From Thelephora terrestris (taxonomy: Eukaryota > Basidiomycota > Agaricomycetes > Thelephorales > Thelephoraceae): a stretch of DNA of 64,000 bases. Position 1 is the first letter of the stretch; every line of letters begins with the position of its first letter. Shown one piece after another: positions 1 to 11,721 of the stretch. The notes under the pieces were generated by a model. That model saw only the letters and a list, made by a program, of their open reading frames with translations, made no database searches and had not been told where the DNA came from. The stretch is taken from assembly GCA_015956445.1 (NCBI GenBank), contig WIUZ02000003.1, forward strand, positions 1,302,001-1,366,000, in the 5' to 3' direction. The translations under genes were made by a program, and so were the position numbers.

Positions 1-6
1 CAAACA

Positions 7-48
7 GGGAAGCACGATTGGGGTTCAGGGAAGCACGATCGAGGTTCA
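7..48. repeat. 21-bp tandem direct repeat, two copies
   Basis: Two adjacent 21-bp units at 7-27 and 28-48, both beginning GGGAAGCACGAT, differ at two positions. The rest of 1-236 shows no gene. The repeat lies downstream of the DUF6532 gene at the window edge. It could be part of a subterminal repeat of a mobile element, but the partner end is not visible. Confidence 0.6.
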
Positions 49-236
49 GGTAGATCGACAATTCGTTGACAATCACAGAAGCATGTTGATCGGAAAAGGG
101 GGGATGGGATTGCTGGCGGAATTGTAGGTAGGGTACGACAAATGTTAACTACCTGTTATGGGGACACAAAAAAGAGCAACAGAAGTCAAGTCCGAGAAGA
201 GGAAAACAGAACGAAGGGACAAGGCAGCGAAGAAAA

Positions 237-2327
237 TCACACGAGGACCATCTTGCTCAACTGAATCCATTGGCTGAATCGGGCACGTATGTCATCTCTG
301 TATCTTGCGTCCTCCCAGTCGCACCAGACGCGCTCACGGATGTCAAAGAAAAGGGCGGTGTTGGTATCCGAGGTGAGCCGAATCTTGGAGAACTCGCCGG
401 TTTTCCACTCCTGATAACATAAATAGATCTGTTCGAGATACAAGTTAGTAGGAAGGCGGAGTGTTTGGATGTTACTCACGATTGTCCCGACATAAGAGAC
501 GATCGGTGGAGGGCAGCCTTCGCTCCAATGCATCCAATAATCGGGGTCACATGGGCGGACTGGACTATTCCTCTTGAACTCGAAAATTGGAGGAGAGGCA
601 CGAAGAGCTTTCTGGAAAATGGGGGTGTCGTAAAGCTGAATGATCCCCTGTTGGAGGATCGGGGAGTTGAGAGCATTCTCCGCCGTGCGGCCCTAAAGAT
701 GTATTTTTAGTGATGGTATGATCGGGAGGAGGAATCACTTACACAGAGCGTTCGTTGCGAGTCGAGGAAAAGATACCCGCGGAAGATGTGTGCGACATGT
801 TTTCGGATGATTGTCACACTGTCTGCTTTGATCAGACGGGTCTCACCTGACTTACTGAGGAAAACGGCGGGAGGCTCATCCTCAACGATCGCATCAAGTT
901 CAGCTGCAACAAGCTGTCGGATTTTGTCCCTGAGTAGACCCCTATGGGTGAACGAGGTCTTGATAACAAGTTCCACCATATCTGCTTTGTGTTTTCGCAC
1001 TGGAAACAAGCATTAGCTGGTATGTCACATCAGAATCAGTAGTTTGTAGATACCAAAGGCGTGATCCATGGGCACTTTTGGGAACATCTTGGGGTAGCTG
1101 TAAATGGCCTCATCGACTGATTCCGCTGCAAACGCTGACGTCTCGAGCTTCTTGGTGAACCCATAGTCAAGAAGGATAGAACCAAGGAATAGGTCACGCG
1201 CCAAGTCGATGATGTGCCGGCAGTAGATGGGATAGTCGCGACGTGGGCGTGGTGGGACGTAGCCACTGTTGGGGACGGTCGTTTCGCTCAAAGGCATCTG
1301 TGGGACCCCGTTGTTCTCCCAATGTTGTTTGAGGACATCCTTCGGAACATCAGAGAACTATTGAAAGTCAGTGTCAGCTGATTACGATAAGGATTTACTT
1401 ACCGAGATTTCATCATCGTCGCCTTGGTTCTCGTGTTCACCTGATTCAGATTGCTCGTCCTCAGCGGATGACACGATGCTGACATCGTCGTCACTCTCCT
1501 CGGCGGGGCTGGGGAGGAGGGCCTTTTCCTGAACAGGTGGGGCGGGTGGGTGCGATGCGTCATGGCAAGTCAGATCAATGGGGTTGTTGCGTTCAGGAAA
1601 ACCACCTGGATTCGTGGGCGTTGCGGTGGCGTAGGGTGGAGGTCCAGAGTGAGAGCGGCCGTGAAATCCGGGGTGGACAGCATGGCGGATGGGCACATCA
1701 TATTGCTCGTGATGGACAACCTGGCTCTGAGGGACAAGGCGGCTTTGGTTATGAACAGTGAGATTAGTTGATCGAACGTCTTGAGAATGAACAGGAGTAT
1801 TGGCCGAGCGATAGACCGGATATTGGATGGCCGGGTTATTGAGTGAATTGCTACGGGACGGGTTGGGAATAAGAGGCTGAGGAGATCGATAGACAGGGTG
1901 GGGCCGAATGTACGATGTCAGATTAGGAGGAGGCTGTAAAGAATGGATTGCAGATGGTGGGGATGGAACGTGTATACCGTTGGCGGGACCAATATTAATA
2001 GATTTTTGGAAATTTTCAATGGGGCGTGAGTAGACGGGGGGGGCAGCAGGCTTGTGGGCAAGGAGGGAGGTGGAGCTCGACTCAACCGATCGGCTACTAG
2101 GAGGAGGGCGTTGTGAAACAGCTGAGGTATCCACATTTCCCTGGTCGCGCTGGCAGGATGTAGTTAGACCGATGAGCGGATCAGCAGAACTTCGTTACCT
2201 TTCGGTTTCGCTTCTTTGAGGGAAGCTCTTGTTCAATGGGCTCGTCAGCTGCTCTCTTGGACGAAGCAGACTGGCCCTGGGACTTGTTGGCCTTGCTGGC
2301 ACTTCGGGTCGTGGGACGAGAGGTCAT
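237..2327 (-). CDS. DUF6532-family protein
   Basis: Six exons read on the minus strand (2327-2199, 2149-1403, 1357-1054, 999-743, 692-480, 428-237) give a continuous frame of 613 aa. All introns are GT-AG, and the last has a TACTAAC branch site. The first ~45 residues are basic and low complexity (starts MTSRPTTRSASK). The next ~250 are a Pro/Ser/His-rich disordered linker ending in an acidic stretch. The last ~320 form the globular part, with IYCRHIIDLARDLFLGS, KADMVELVIKTSFTHRG and GIIQLYDTPIFQKAL. I recognise this block as the fungal DUF6532 domain; its biochemical role is not known to me. The start is the first ATG of the open frame. It lies next to a small gene and a Plavaka transposase, so it could be cargo of that element (inference). 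No disruption is seen. Confidence 0.8.
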
Positions 2328-2539
2328 GATAAAATGAAAGACAAATAGGTGGGTTCGGCTTGAGAGACTCGGCGACAGTTCGCTGGGAACGAATATTAGG
2401 AGGCAGTCGGGGAGAGGCGACTTACTCAGGTGTCTGCGAACGGACTATAAAGGGGGAAACAAGAGGATAACTCGAGGCCGTGACTGATCAAAATTTATTG
2501 GGTCGGCGTAAAAAAACACATGTACTGTTACTTAAGAGC

Positions 2540-3183
2540 CTATGCGTCAATTGTCAGAAGCGTTTCATTACTAAAGATAAGTAAACGTGCCTCGGCGTTT
2601 ACAACATGAGGCCCAACATTCTCTGTGCCCGGACTGATAGTGATTGATTCGACAGCTGCCGATTCGGATGTGTGATGACGAGGTAGATGGCGAGGGTCAA
2701 CAACCAGAATGCCCTTTGCCCTGAAACGCGCACGGGCCTGCCCGAGAAGTTCCTCAACAGCTGTTAGTGCTGCAAGCGTATGGTTGAGTCGCAACTCCTG
2801 CAGCTTAGCCATCTCCTGGGCGGTACACAGGTCTTGAGATATTTCCCCATGTCTTTGGGAGTAGAGATCCCTCATGGCACGAACTGTCAATAGAAAGGAC
2901 GCGTATTCGTCGACTGGACCCTCAGGAGGCTGAGCTGCGGAAGACTGAAAAGGGTGGTCAGCAGTGTTACAAGGAAAAATGCTCTACTCACAGGCACCAA
3001 ATCGTCTAATCGCTTGAACAGATTGATGACTGTAAGGATGGGGTCGGTGGAGGTCTGTTCTGGCATGGAGGGGGATATAATTTTGCTGAATGGGGAGGGC
3101 TTGAGAAGAGTAGGTGAAAGACGTGTGCAGTGGTGCTTGGTGTTTGAAACCGAGCGCGTCTGGACTTCATCAAACTCCGCCAT
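2540..3183 (-). CDS. Small helical hypothetical protein
   Basis: Two exons (3183-2992 and 2944-2540) joined by a GT-AG intron encode 198 aa ending LLTIDA. An inner ATG at 3066 (MPEQTSTD...) would give about 159 aa and leave a roomier 245-bp divergent promoter, so the true start is uncertain. From about residue 85 to 145 the protein is strongly helical (EMAKLQELRLNHTLAALTAVEELL). I recognise no domain. It is transcribed away from the Plavaka transposase gene that starts at 3311, sharing one short intergenic region with it. That arrangement would suit an accessory gene of the transposon, but host origin is equally possible. Confidence 0.6.
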
Positions 3184-3310
3184 CTGCCTCCGTTCACATC
3201 AGGTTCACGTATTAAAGACCGCCTCCTCTGTCAAGGTCCCCCCCTGCCTACTTCACAACCCTCTCCGCTTGTGCGCCATCTTACACAGCTCTCGTGGCTC
3301 AACAAGGCGG

Positions 3311-6298
3311 ATGGCCTATTGTCCCAATTGTCAGATCACGTTTGACAGTCCATCTGCAGTCATCCAACACCTCAATCACCCATACTCCTCTTGTGCTCGT
3401 TGGTTTGTTCCAGTTCATACCCCTGAAAATCTGCCTCCTGCACCACCTGCACCCGCTCCTGTGTTCAAGAATTCTGGCGGTACCTCCATCAAATTCCCCA
3501 ATGCTGGCCATGTTTTCAACCATTCTGATGGCTTTATGGGAGATTTCCACGCAGACAAGTTCTCAGGGGAGCGTTCTCAGAACGTATTCTATCCATTTTC
3601 TTCCAAAGGAGAATGGCAGTTGGCATCGTTTTTATCACGAACGGGTCTTTCCATGCGCTTCGTTGATGAGTTCCTATCGCTGGATATGGTAAGTCTTCCT
3701 TTTTTGGGGGCTACTCGTTGACTCATCTCTGTGTTAGATCACTGCTTTGGGCTTGTCATTCAAGTCAGCCAAGGCGCTGCGCGGCTACGTCGAACTCCTT
3801 CCAACTGGGCCGAAGTGGTTATCGACAACCGTTACCATCCCAGGCCACCGCACAAAAGACCCCATCACCCTTTACTACCGCGACTCAGTGGCGTGTATCA
3901 AATCCATCCTTCAAAACCCTCTATTCGCAGGGCGGATCGAGTATGCCCCGACGCTTCATTACACCGACGCAGGAACTCGTACGTACAGTGATTGGATCAC
4001 TGGCGATGGCGCGTGGTGGATGCAGGTATGTCCAGCCAATCTCCTCTCAGCACATCTGACACCATCCAGCACCAGCTACCTCAAGGTTCGACGCTTCTGG
4101 GCACAATCCTTTCATCAGACAAGACCACGTTGAGCTCGATGTCCGGAGGCCATGTTTCTCACCCTTTGATCATCACGCTCGCAAACCTCAATGCAGAGGT
4201 TCGAATGAAATCCTCGTTTGGCTCCCTCACCCTCCTCGCGTTATTACCCATTCCAAAGTTCATTGGCGTCAAAAAATCCCTCCGCGGTGTACTCGAAAAC
4301 AGGGTGACACACGCCTGTCTTGACCTAGTCTGCGAGCCTCTGAAAAAGGCATCCCGTGACGGAGTGTGGATGTCGGACTTTATCGGGGATGTTCGCTGGT
4401 GCTATACACCACTTGTTGGATTCATCGCCGACACCCCTGAGGCCACGGCATTGACAGGTGTTGCAGGGAAGACTTCACACATCACGAACGCCTTTGGACC
4501 GCAGTTCGGTGATGCTTTTCGTCACCCATCTCGGACCTCGAACAGCATCCTTTCCTCGTTGGCGTCTCTCTCCTCTGACATCAACCCGTGGAACCTAGCT
4601 GCGTACACAAAAGAGGCGAAGACGGTCCATCGATTGAACGGCGTCCACCGCCCGTTTTGGCGAGACTGGACACTCCCCACTGGCGCTCTGCTAGATCCCC
4701 AACATATCTTCCCCATCGAAATGCTCCACCATTTTCACAAACGTTTTTGGGATCACGATATGAAATGGTGCATTCGTGCAGTGGGCGAAGACGAGATTGA
4801 CTTCCGGTTTTCCATCATCCAGCCTCGCTGTGGCACTCGACACTTCTCAGGCGGCGTCGTGGACTTGAAACAGGTGACTGGGAGGGAGCACCGTGATCTG
4901 CAACGTTATATTCTGGGCATCATCATCGGCACCGTCCCCAATGAATTCGTTGTCTGCATACGAGCACTCTTGGATCTTCACTATCTTGCACAGATGCCTA
5001 ACGTCCCCACCGAAGCCCTCGACGAAATAGAAGCCACGCTCAAAACCTTTCACGACTACAAGAAGATTATTCTCGACTCCAACTACCGCGTAGGAAAGAA
5101 GAACAGCCCCATCAATCACTTCGAAATACCCAAACTGGAACTTCTCCATTCGGTGGTCACGAGCATCAAGTGGTCAGGTTCTCTGCCTCAGTGGTCTGCA
5201 GATCATACAGAGCGCTCCCACATCGATCTCATCAAGAAACCAAAGGCGAACACGAATGGGATCGAGTACAACTCCCAGATCTGCCGGAGTCTAGACCGGT
5301 CTGAGAAACTCCGGCTCTTTGACCTGGCCACCGCCATCTGTGCCCTGGAGCCAGACATCACGTTCAATGAGGGCGACTGGGTATCAACTCTCGACACCGC
5401 CCAACGATCCGGTCCACCAAGAGCCATACCTGACCTCTTCCACTGGAGTCCTCCCTCTGGTGGCTCTTCAACCCCATTCCCTCCTCCCACGTTCTCCACT
5501 AATACAACCGCTTTTCACTTGAACACGAAGCCGAATGTTTCGAGAATGCCGTTGGACGAGTTTTCGGCTCTTTTCAACATTGTCGATCTCCCGGTTGCCA
5601 TCAAAGCCTTTCTTGCTCAGTACCTCCGTGAGCCGCAGACTTGCAAAATTGGTGGTAGGCAGGGGAATCAAGACGACCGCCGTGTACCGTTTGACGATGT
5701 CAAGGTGTGGCATTCCGCACAAGTTCAAAACCTGAGCTCTACTGGTGGCCTGCGCGTTCCTCAGCGAGTATTTGCCGTACCTCCATCTGATGCCTGGCCG
5801 CTTGGGAGATACGACACCGCGATCTTCCGGGAAGATGTCGAGAACGGTCCACAGATACCAGGCCGTGGATTCAATGGTTTGTCAGAGTGATTTTGATCAA
5901 TTCAGTCGTTAATTCAGTGACTAGGTTTCTTCATAGGACAAATACGCTGCATCTTCCATCCTTGCTGGCTGTTGAAAACAAAGCCGCCGCTTTACCTGGC
6001 TTATGTTCACCGGTTTGATGTTGTTCCACAGTTGCACATGCCACGCGGTCAAAGGTTGGTCCCAGACCCGATAAGTGGGATGTATGTTTTGAAGCGAGCG
6101 CTGCGCAGTAGTGGTACCCCGATGGGTGCACTCGTGCCTCTTTACCACTGTTATATGCCCGTACACCTTATCCCTCGGTTTGGTGCCAAAGCGAACCGTC
6201 AACTCGACCACCAATCTAGCATGGAAGCGGCTCAGGAATTCTTTCTCAATCACTATTTCGATGTAGAAGACTTTTTTCTACTTCGTAGCACTTTTTAG
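3311..6298 (+). CDS. Plavaka-type transposase
   Basis: Four exons (3311-3688, 3738-4025, 4070-5876, 5937-6298) give an uninterrupted frame of 944 aa. The N-terminus is a zinc-finger-like motif (CPNCQITF...HLNHPYSSC). The core has the features I associate with Plavaka, a basidiomycete cut-and-paste DNA transposon family: LSSDKTTLSS (probable first catalytic Asp), then DVRWCYTPLVGFIADTPEA with probable further acidic catalytic positions, TERSHIDLIKKP, and a C-terminal IRCIFHP...LAYVHRFD block. Which acidic residues are catalytic is inferred. The last exon is needed for the C-terminal block; without splicing the frame would stop at 5888-5890. No frameshift or stop is present, so the enzyme may be functional. 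I could not find convincing terminal inverted repeats. Confidence 0.85.
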
Positions 6299-6547
6299 CG
6301 TGTACGCCTAGTCTCGTCATACCAATCCCAAATGATGACCAGCCCTGTATATGTTTTTTATTTTTCGATCGAGCTCGGATGCCGCTGAACCGACTCTCAA
6401 AGATCTCATTATCCATCAACAGTAATTGATCTCCCGAATGCTGTCATTATTCTCGAATGAGATGCTTCGATAGCTTTTGCCGATGCTCTTCCCTGCAAAT
6501 ATTTACGTTTTCGTCCTGAAACACGATGATCGCATTTCGTAAGTTTT

Positions 6548-7251
6548 TTGCTATCGATCGTGACTAAAAACGAGCTTCGAGAGGCTTCGAGGGGCTTCGA
6601 GCCGAACTACCGAGCTGGCCAGTTTGCTGATGAGGGATCGGGACCGAGGGTCGAGAGCGTCGCCTCGATCAACTTCGCCACTGCATACTTTTCGATTTGC
6701 CTTGCGCTCAACGTCGTCCTCACGCTCATGATCGTCACACGGCTTATCATGCATGTCAGGGGTCTTCGAAAGACCACAGGGGCTCCAGACGGATCTGGCG
6801 GATTGTACACGGTCGCCTCCACGGTCATCACGATGCTTATCGAGTCTTATGCGCTTTACGCTGCGGCTCTTTTACTGTATATCGTACCTTGGGCCCTCAA
6901 TAGTTGGGTTTTGGGTCCCTTCTCCAAAGCACCCGGCCCAATCCAGGTTCGTGCCGCCACTACCTTCCCCCGATGCGCTGCTACTTTCGGATGTCGCCGT
7001 CTAATTGTGGTTCCACGCAGGTGATTGCTCCGTATCTCATCATTCTGCGAGTGGCCAACCGGAGAGCGTTGACGAGTAAGATGATCGCCTCAGGGTCGGG
7101 AGACATCGGTTCGATGCAATTCAAGAGCCAAGGGGAGACAACGGGTGGTGGTGAGTCCATTCCCGACGGGGATCTCACGAGTTCTATGATGGAGGCGAGC
7201 GGTGAGCCTGGTTTTGGGACTGAGGATTCAATCGAAGAAGTTGCACTGTGA
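6548..7251 (+). pseudogene. 3' fragment of a multi-pass membrane protein gene
   Basis: Two exons (about 6548-6946 and 7021-7251, GT-AG intron) read as the C-terminal half of a polytopic protein. Hydrophobic helices are at YFSICLALNVVLTLMIVTRL and LIESYALYAAALLLYIV, followed by IAPYLIILRVANRRALTSKM and a hydrophilic acidic tail. This resembles the C-terminal half of a common basidiomycete seven-helix membrane protein family of unknown function. The frame opens without an ATG and the first helices are missing. Upstream sequence from 6300 to 6547 is AT-rich and non-coding. It is probably a truncated relic, cut off near the 3' side of the Plavaka unit. Confidence 0.65.
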
Positions 7252-8440
7252 CAGGACTTGAAGTGCCTGCGACGGTTCAACGCCACGCTAGCGGTGGGAT
7301 TATATTTATCTCCTTTGCATCGACCATCGCTTCACCTGCGAGGACTGCATCCTTGGGCCTATGCCATCGATCCCGCTTTACTCGCATTCGTAGATCGATG
7401 CGTGTCGATTCCACTTCTTGTACTCATTAATTTAATCTTTGTATAATCAGACAGAGTTGTTCGCATTTTAACGTGGTTTCCGGACGCTGCAAATGGTAGG
7501 AAGAAAGTTTGATACTATTGGCGGAGAGGTATGCCTTTGCTTCGTGAGATGTGATCCGACACGGGTTCCTCTTTCGAAGACACCGCCACCCCCTCGCACT
7601 TCGGGACATTCCTCCGTCCTTCTATCATCCCTCCCACCCACCGCACTCCTTTCACGATTTCCCCCACGCTGAGCAACCACCTTCTTTCTCGTTGGCCCAA
7701 AAACAGCAAAGCCACCAGGTAGGGTCTTCGAGCCAGCTCCGCAGGTCCCAGCCCTTCCCACGCACTGGCCAGTGAGTGACTCAGTCCCAGACACCCGGTT
7801 TCCCTTCAGCCTGAAAGCCCTTCACGTTCTCGCCTGGAATTCTTGTTTACTGCCTCACGCGTTTCGCAACTGCAAATCTTAGTATCCACATTGGTCTGCT
7901 ATCTACAGATCACCGCGAGAGCGATAAAAAATGTACTTAGTCCGTGCTGACGACTATTCGCGATTCGATGGACCCGTTTCCACAGGTGTACGACCATTTA
8001 CGCTTCGGTACTCCTATTTCTAAAGAACGCAAGTCGACTCCTTCCCGTCGGACCACTCATTCTATAACAAGACCCGGTCACAACTTTATCGAACATCGTA
8101 AAGGTCTCTGGGGCTGATTGTGACCAACGACAGCAGGATTGCGTATCCGCGGAGGGGGTCTTACGGTCCGTTTGAACGGTGGCATCGAAGTACCGGAGCA
8201 TATGATCCTATAACTTTCACTAATAACAGTATTCTCGCCTCGAGGGAGCCAAAAGGCATCCCTCTCGCCCGCCTTCTACCACTGCAATTGCGATCCTGAC
8301 CACATCAATAAACACCGGATCGCTTCTGAGATGCTATGCGATGACCGTCGGGAACTTCGTCCACCTCAACCGTAGTCTCAACGCTTTCAAGATTAAGCTT
8401 TCTCTTTACGGAGTAAGTGAGTTGCACAACGAGTTGTGAA
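7252..8440. other. Intergenic region without recognisable gene
   Basis: Open frames here are short, low complexity and unsupported by splice-compatible neighbours. The right part is the 3' flank of the tandem kinase gene that ends at 8441. I see no RNA gene, repeat array or transposon end. Confidence 0.5.
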
Positions 8441-11400
8441 CTATTGTGGATCACTATAACGGGATTGAAAGTAACTAGGGACGGGGGAGGGTGAAGGATC
8501 AGAGGGAGCAGGGGAACGTGAAGGTGTTGAGGTTGAGAGTGAGTGTGAGTATTGACTGGAGGGATACAGCGACGCCGCGTCATCTGCTGAAATCAATGGC
8601 ATATGCTTCCTGGCGTGCCACATGGGTGTGACTTCGTCCAAGCAGGCACGGATAATGTGCAGCTCAGGTCGTACCTCACTTCTCTCATCCCAACAGCGTT
8701 GGAGGATGTCCCATAGTTCGTCGAACAGTCCAAGGTGCGTCGCCGCTTTTGGTCTGTACGGTCGAATTCCTTTCAAGATCGCGTCGTTGATCCTGTCAAT
8801 ATCCCAACCATCATACGGTATCTTCCCGCAAAGCACCTGATGCCGCATGAGCACTTTGAAAGCTCAGGTGTCCACAGGCACATACCTCATAGATGACCAT
8901 CCCGAGAGCGAAACGATCGGATTCCTTCGTCGGTCGTGGGTCTGGAGCATTGAACCTCGGGGGGTCGAGGAGTTCGGGGCTCATCCAACGAATGTTCCCG
9001 CCTAGAGTGAAGGATACGAGGGAGGGGGTCGACATCGTGTCCGTGCCGACCCAAGACTCATGCCTGGCTATTGTCGAGACACCGAAGTCCGCGATGCACA
9101 CATGGAAGTTTTTGATGTAGATGTTCGCCTTGGGGACTGGGGGATCAAGAGTCTGGCGTGAATATAGGGGCTGGGGACGCTAACGTACCCCTTTCAGATT
9201 TCCGTGGACAACTTGGAGCCCGTGCATGTACGATAAGCCGTCGACGACCTCTACCAGCTAAAACCCAACCAAACCGATCTAGTCAAACCACCTCAAGCGG
9301 GAGAGGGAGCCGGGGCAATAGCTCACAAGTTCGATACGGTTCAACTCGGAGTTCTCCTTACGCTTGAGATACTGCTTGATGTTCCCCTGATCCATCCACT
9401 CCGAAATCAAACAAAGCTCGTGTTCGCGTAGTGTCGCACCAAGGAGGGGGAGAATGTTCGGATGGCGAAGGTGCTTCCAGGCGACAGCCTCCTTGCAGAA
9501 CCTCTATAACATCGTAAAGGTCGAACCATCGCCTGTAAGATGCGATCTTAGCGCTTACAGTGAGCGGTTCGTCGAGCTGCTGTGGAACATAGAGCCTGAC
9601 GATTTTAACGGCGACTTTCCGACCTTTGAACGTGCTCCGGAAAATCCGAGTCGGGTGCACGTATTCCGTCGCCTCCAGGGGATCGGTACCGTCGATTTTG
9701 AGTTTCAACGAATCGGGGATCAGCTTGTGGGTGCCGCAAAGTTTGCAAAGTTCGTTTAGTTTTAGCGGTACCTCATCCTCCGGTATTGAACCTTTTTCGA
9801 GCTCCTAAGTGTCGGACGTTTAGTAAAGGTGCAGGGATGTGACTGCTGAGTTATGACGTGCCTGATCAAGCTTATTGATACGATATTGGGGAGTCTCGTT
9901 CACGCTGGACCGTCTGAAGAGCCTTCGAAGCGGCGAGGTAGGTGTTTCTTCACCTATGCAATTCGGGTGTGACAGTCGGTTCTGCAAACCCTGTTCAATC
10001 GATAAACAAACCTGGTTCAACGATGGCCTGGAAACGTCGGAGCACATTGGCGATATCAGGCCGTCTCTCTGGAGATTGATGCCAACACTCCTCGGTGAGT
10101 TTCCAAAGAGCCGGTACGAGCCCAAGGGCTTCAACGCCAGGCGGTTTCGACGGTCGGTCCCCCTTCGACATCAATATTATCACTTGCACGTTTATTGCGT
10201 CCGGAAACGGGATTTTCCCCGTGAACACCTACAAGAACATGATAATGAACACTTGGACGCAAAACGCTGGAAAGGTTGTAGGTTACCTCTACGATAACCA
10301 TCGCGAGAGAATAGATATCAGATTGGGTAGTGGGGTGAACCCATCGTTCCTGTCGAGCCGTGATCGACCCAACGAGCTCCGGTGCGGACCAACGGACCGA
10401 GCCTCCGCTGGCAGCGTTCGACCCACTCATGGAGTAGATGTCTTCCGCTATCGACGAAAGACCAAAATCCGCCAGACAAGGTGCCCCAAATTCGTTAATC
10501 AGGATGTTGTACTATGGAAAAATGACGACCGCACGCCAGCCTCGATTAATCAGATCACGCTTGCGACATGTAAAGGAAAAGGAAACCGCACGAACACTTT
10601 TCAGGTCCCCGTGAACGACTTGGTGTTTATGCAGGTAGTTCAAACCACGGATGACGCCTCGTAACTGAAGAAGGTCTCGATCAGCGGATGTAAAATGCAG
10701 CATACGCGGTCGACCCCGTGGTACGAATCGGCGCTCACCAGGTCCAAACGGTCAACGAAGGCTTGGTTACGATTCAGGTACTCCAACAGGTTCCCGTTTT
10801 CCATCCACCTTGATACCATGCAACAAGGGAATAAGCCCGGAGCGACGCCTTCGATCTGCAAGATGTTCGGATGGTTCATCCGCTTGGATATGATAACCTC
10901 CCTACAGTATTTCTGAAAGTTGCGGTCAGAATTCGCCCACCGGTAGCGAGATGGAAAGGGGTTCCAAACTCGATATTCGTACCTTCTTCACCTGGGCGGC
11001 GTTGTTCTGATACATCCGGAGCACCTTAACCGCAAACACCTCGCCGTCCTCATCCGTAGCCTTCCAGATATCCGAGAACCCACCGGATGCAACAGCGTGT
11101 TCGCCCGCCGTGAGGACGAACTTGACTTCGTGTGAATCCGGGAGTAGACCGTATACCCCGCACGTCTTGCGTAGCGCTCGGACGCACCGTTCGTGAATGT
11201 CGGACTCGGGAGTAAGGATGTTGATAGCCTGATCGACGGGCCCGACATTAGTGGAGAGCGGTCAGGAATGAGAAGAAACAAGGACAGACCTTATCTAACT
11301 CATCGATGTACGACTGCGGATCGATATTGTGGCTGGGCAGGTCCTTCACGCATTCAGCATAATCCTTCGCGCCAAGCGCTTTGGTCAGTAACTCGACGAC

Positions 11401-11484
11401 TTCCTGAGGAGCCGTTATATCTCCATTTGCGATGGCTCTCAAGTATTTTGCTGAAGAATCAACTCGGAGGCGGGGAGTCGTCAT
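8441..11484 (-). CDS. Tandem kinase-pseudokinase protein (TKL-like)
   Basis: About 12 exons starting at ATG 11484 (MTTPRLRVDSS) give roughly 775 aa with two kinase domains. Domain 1 has a Gly loop (VASGGFSDIW), the ATP-binding Lys in FAVKVL, HGDLKS in the catalytic loop, LADFG and WSAPEL, so it could be active. A short linker ending YRINKLDQ joins it to domain 2. That domain lacks a Gly-rich loop, keeps VAVK, and has HGNLKG in place of HGD, so the catalytic Asp is Asn; ADFG and WMSPEL remain. Domain 2 is therefore a predicted pseudokinase. The linker is reached through a 58-nt intron, then a GC-AG intron at about 9893; both junctions are matched in the paralog at 44-47 kb, which argues for one gene rather than two. 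The C-terminal tail is Ser/Pro-rich. Its substrate and pathway are unknown. Confidence 0.75.
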
Positions 11485-11721
11485 CTCGTGGCCTCGTTTG
11501 TGGTGTGTTGCACGAAAGCAAGGTGTGAGGCAGGCGCAACGTATCCTCTGCACAAGTCCCCCCAAAACCCTTCCCCCCACACGTGCAGCCACTAGCAGTA
11601 GCGCGAGATCAGTGATAGTTGGATCTGTTCCACCCCCGATTCTGACGCACGGGGTGATCACGCTTCCACGCAATTGGTCGCACCAATCCGACAATAACGA
11701 GTGCTTATTATAAGCTACGGA

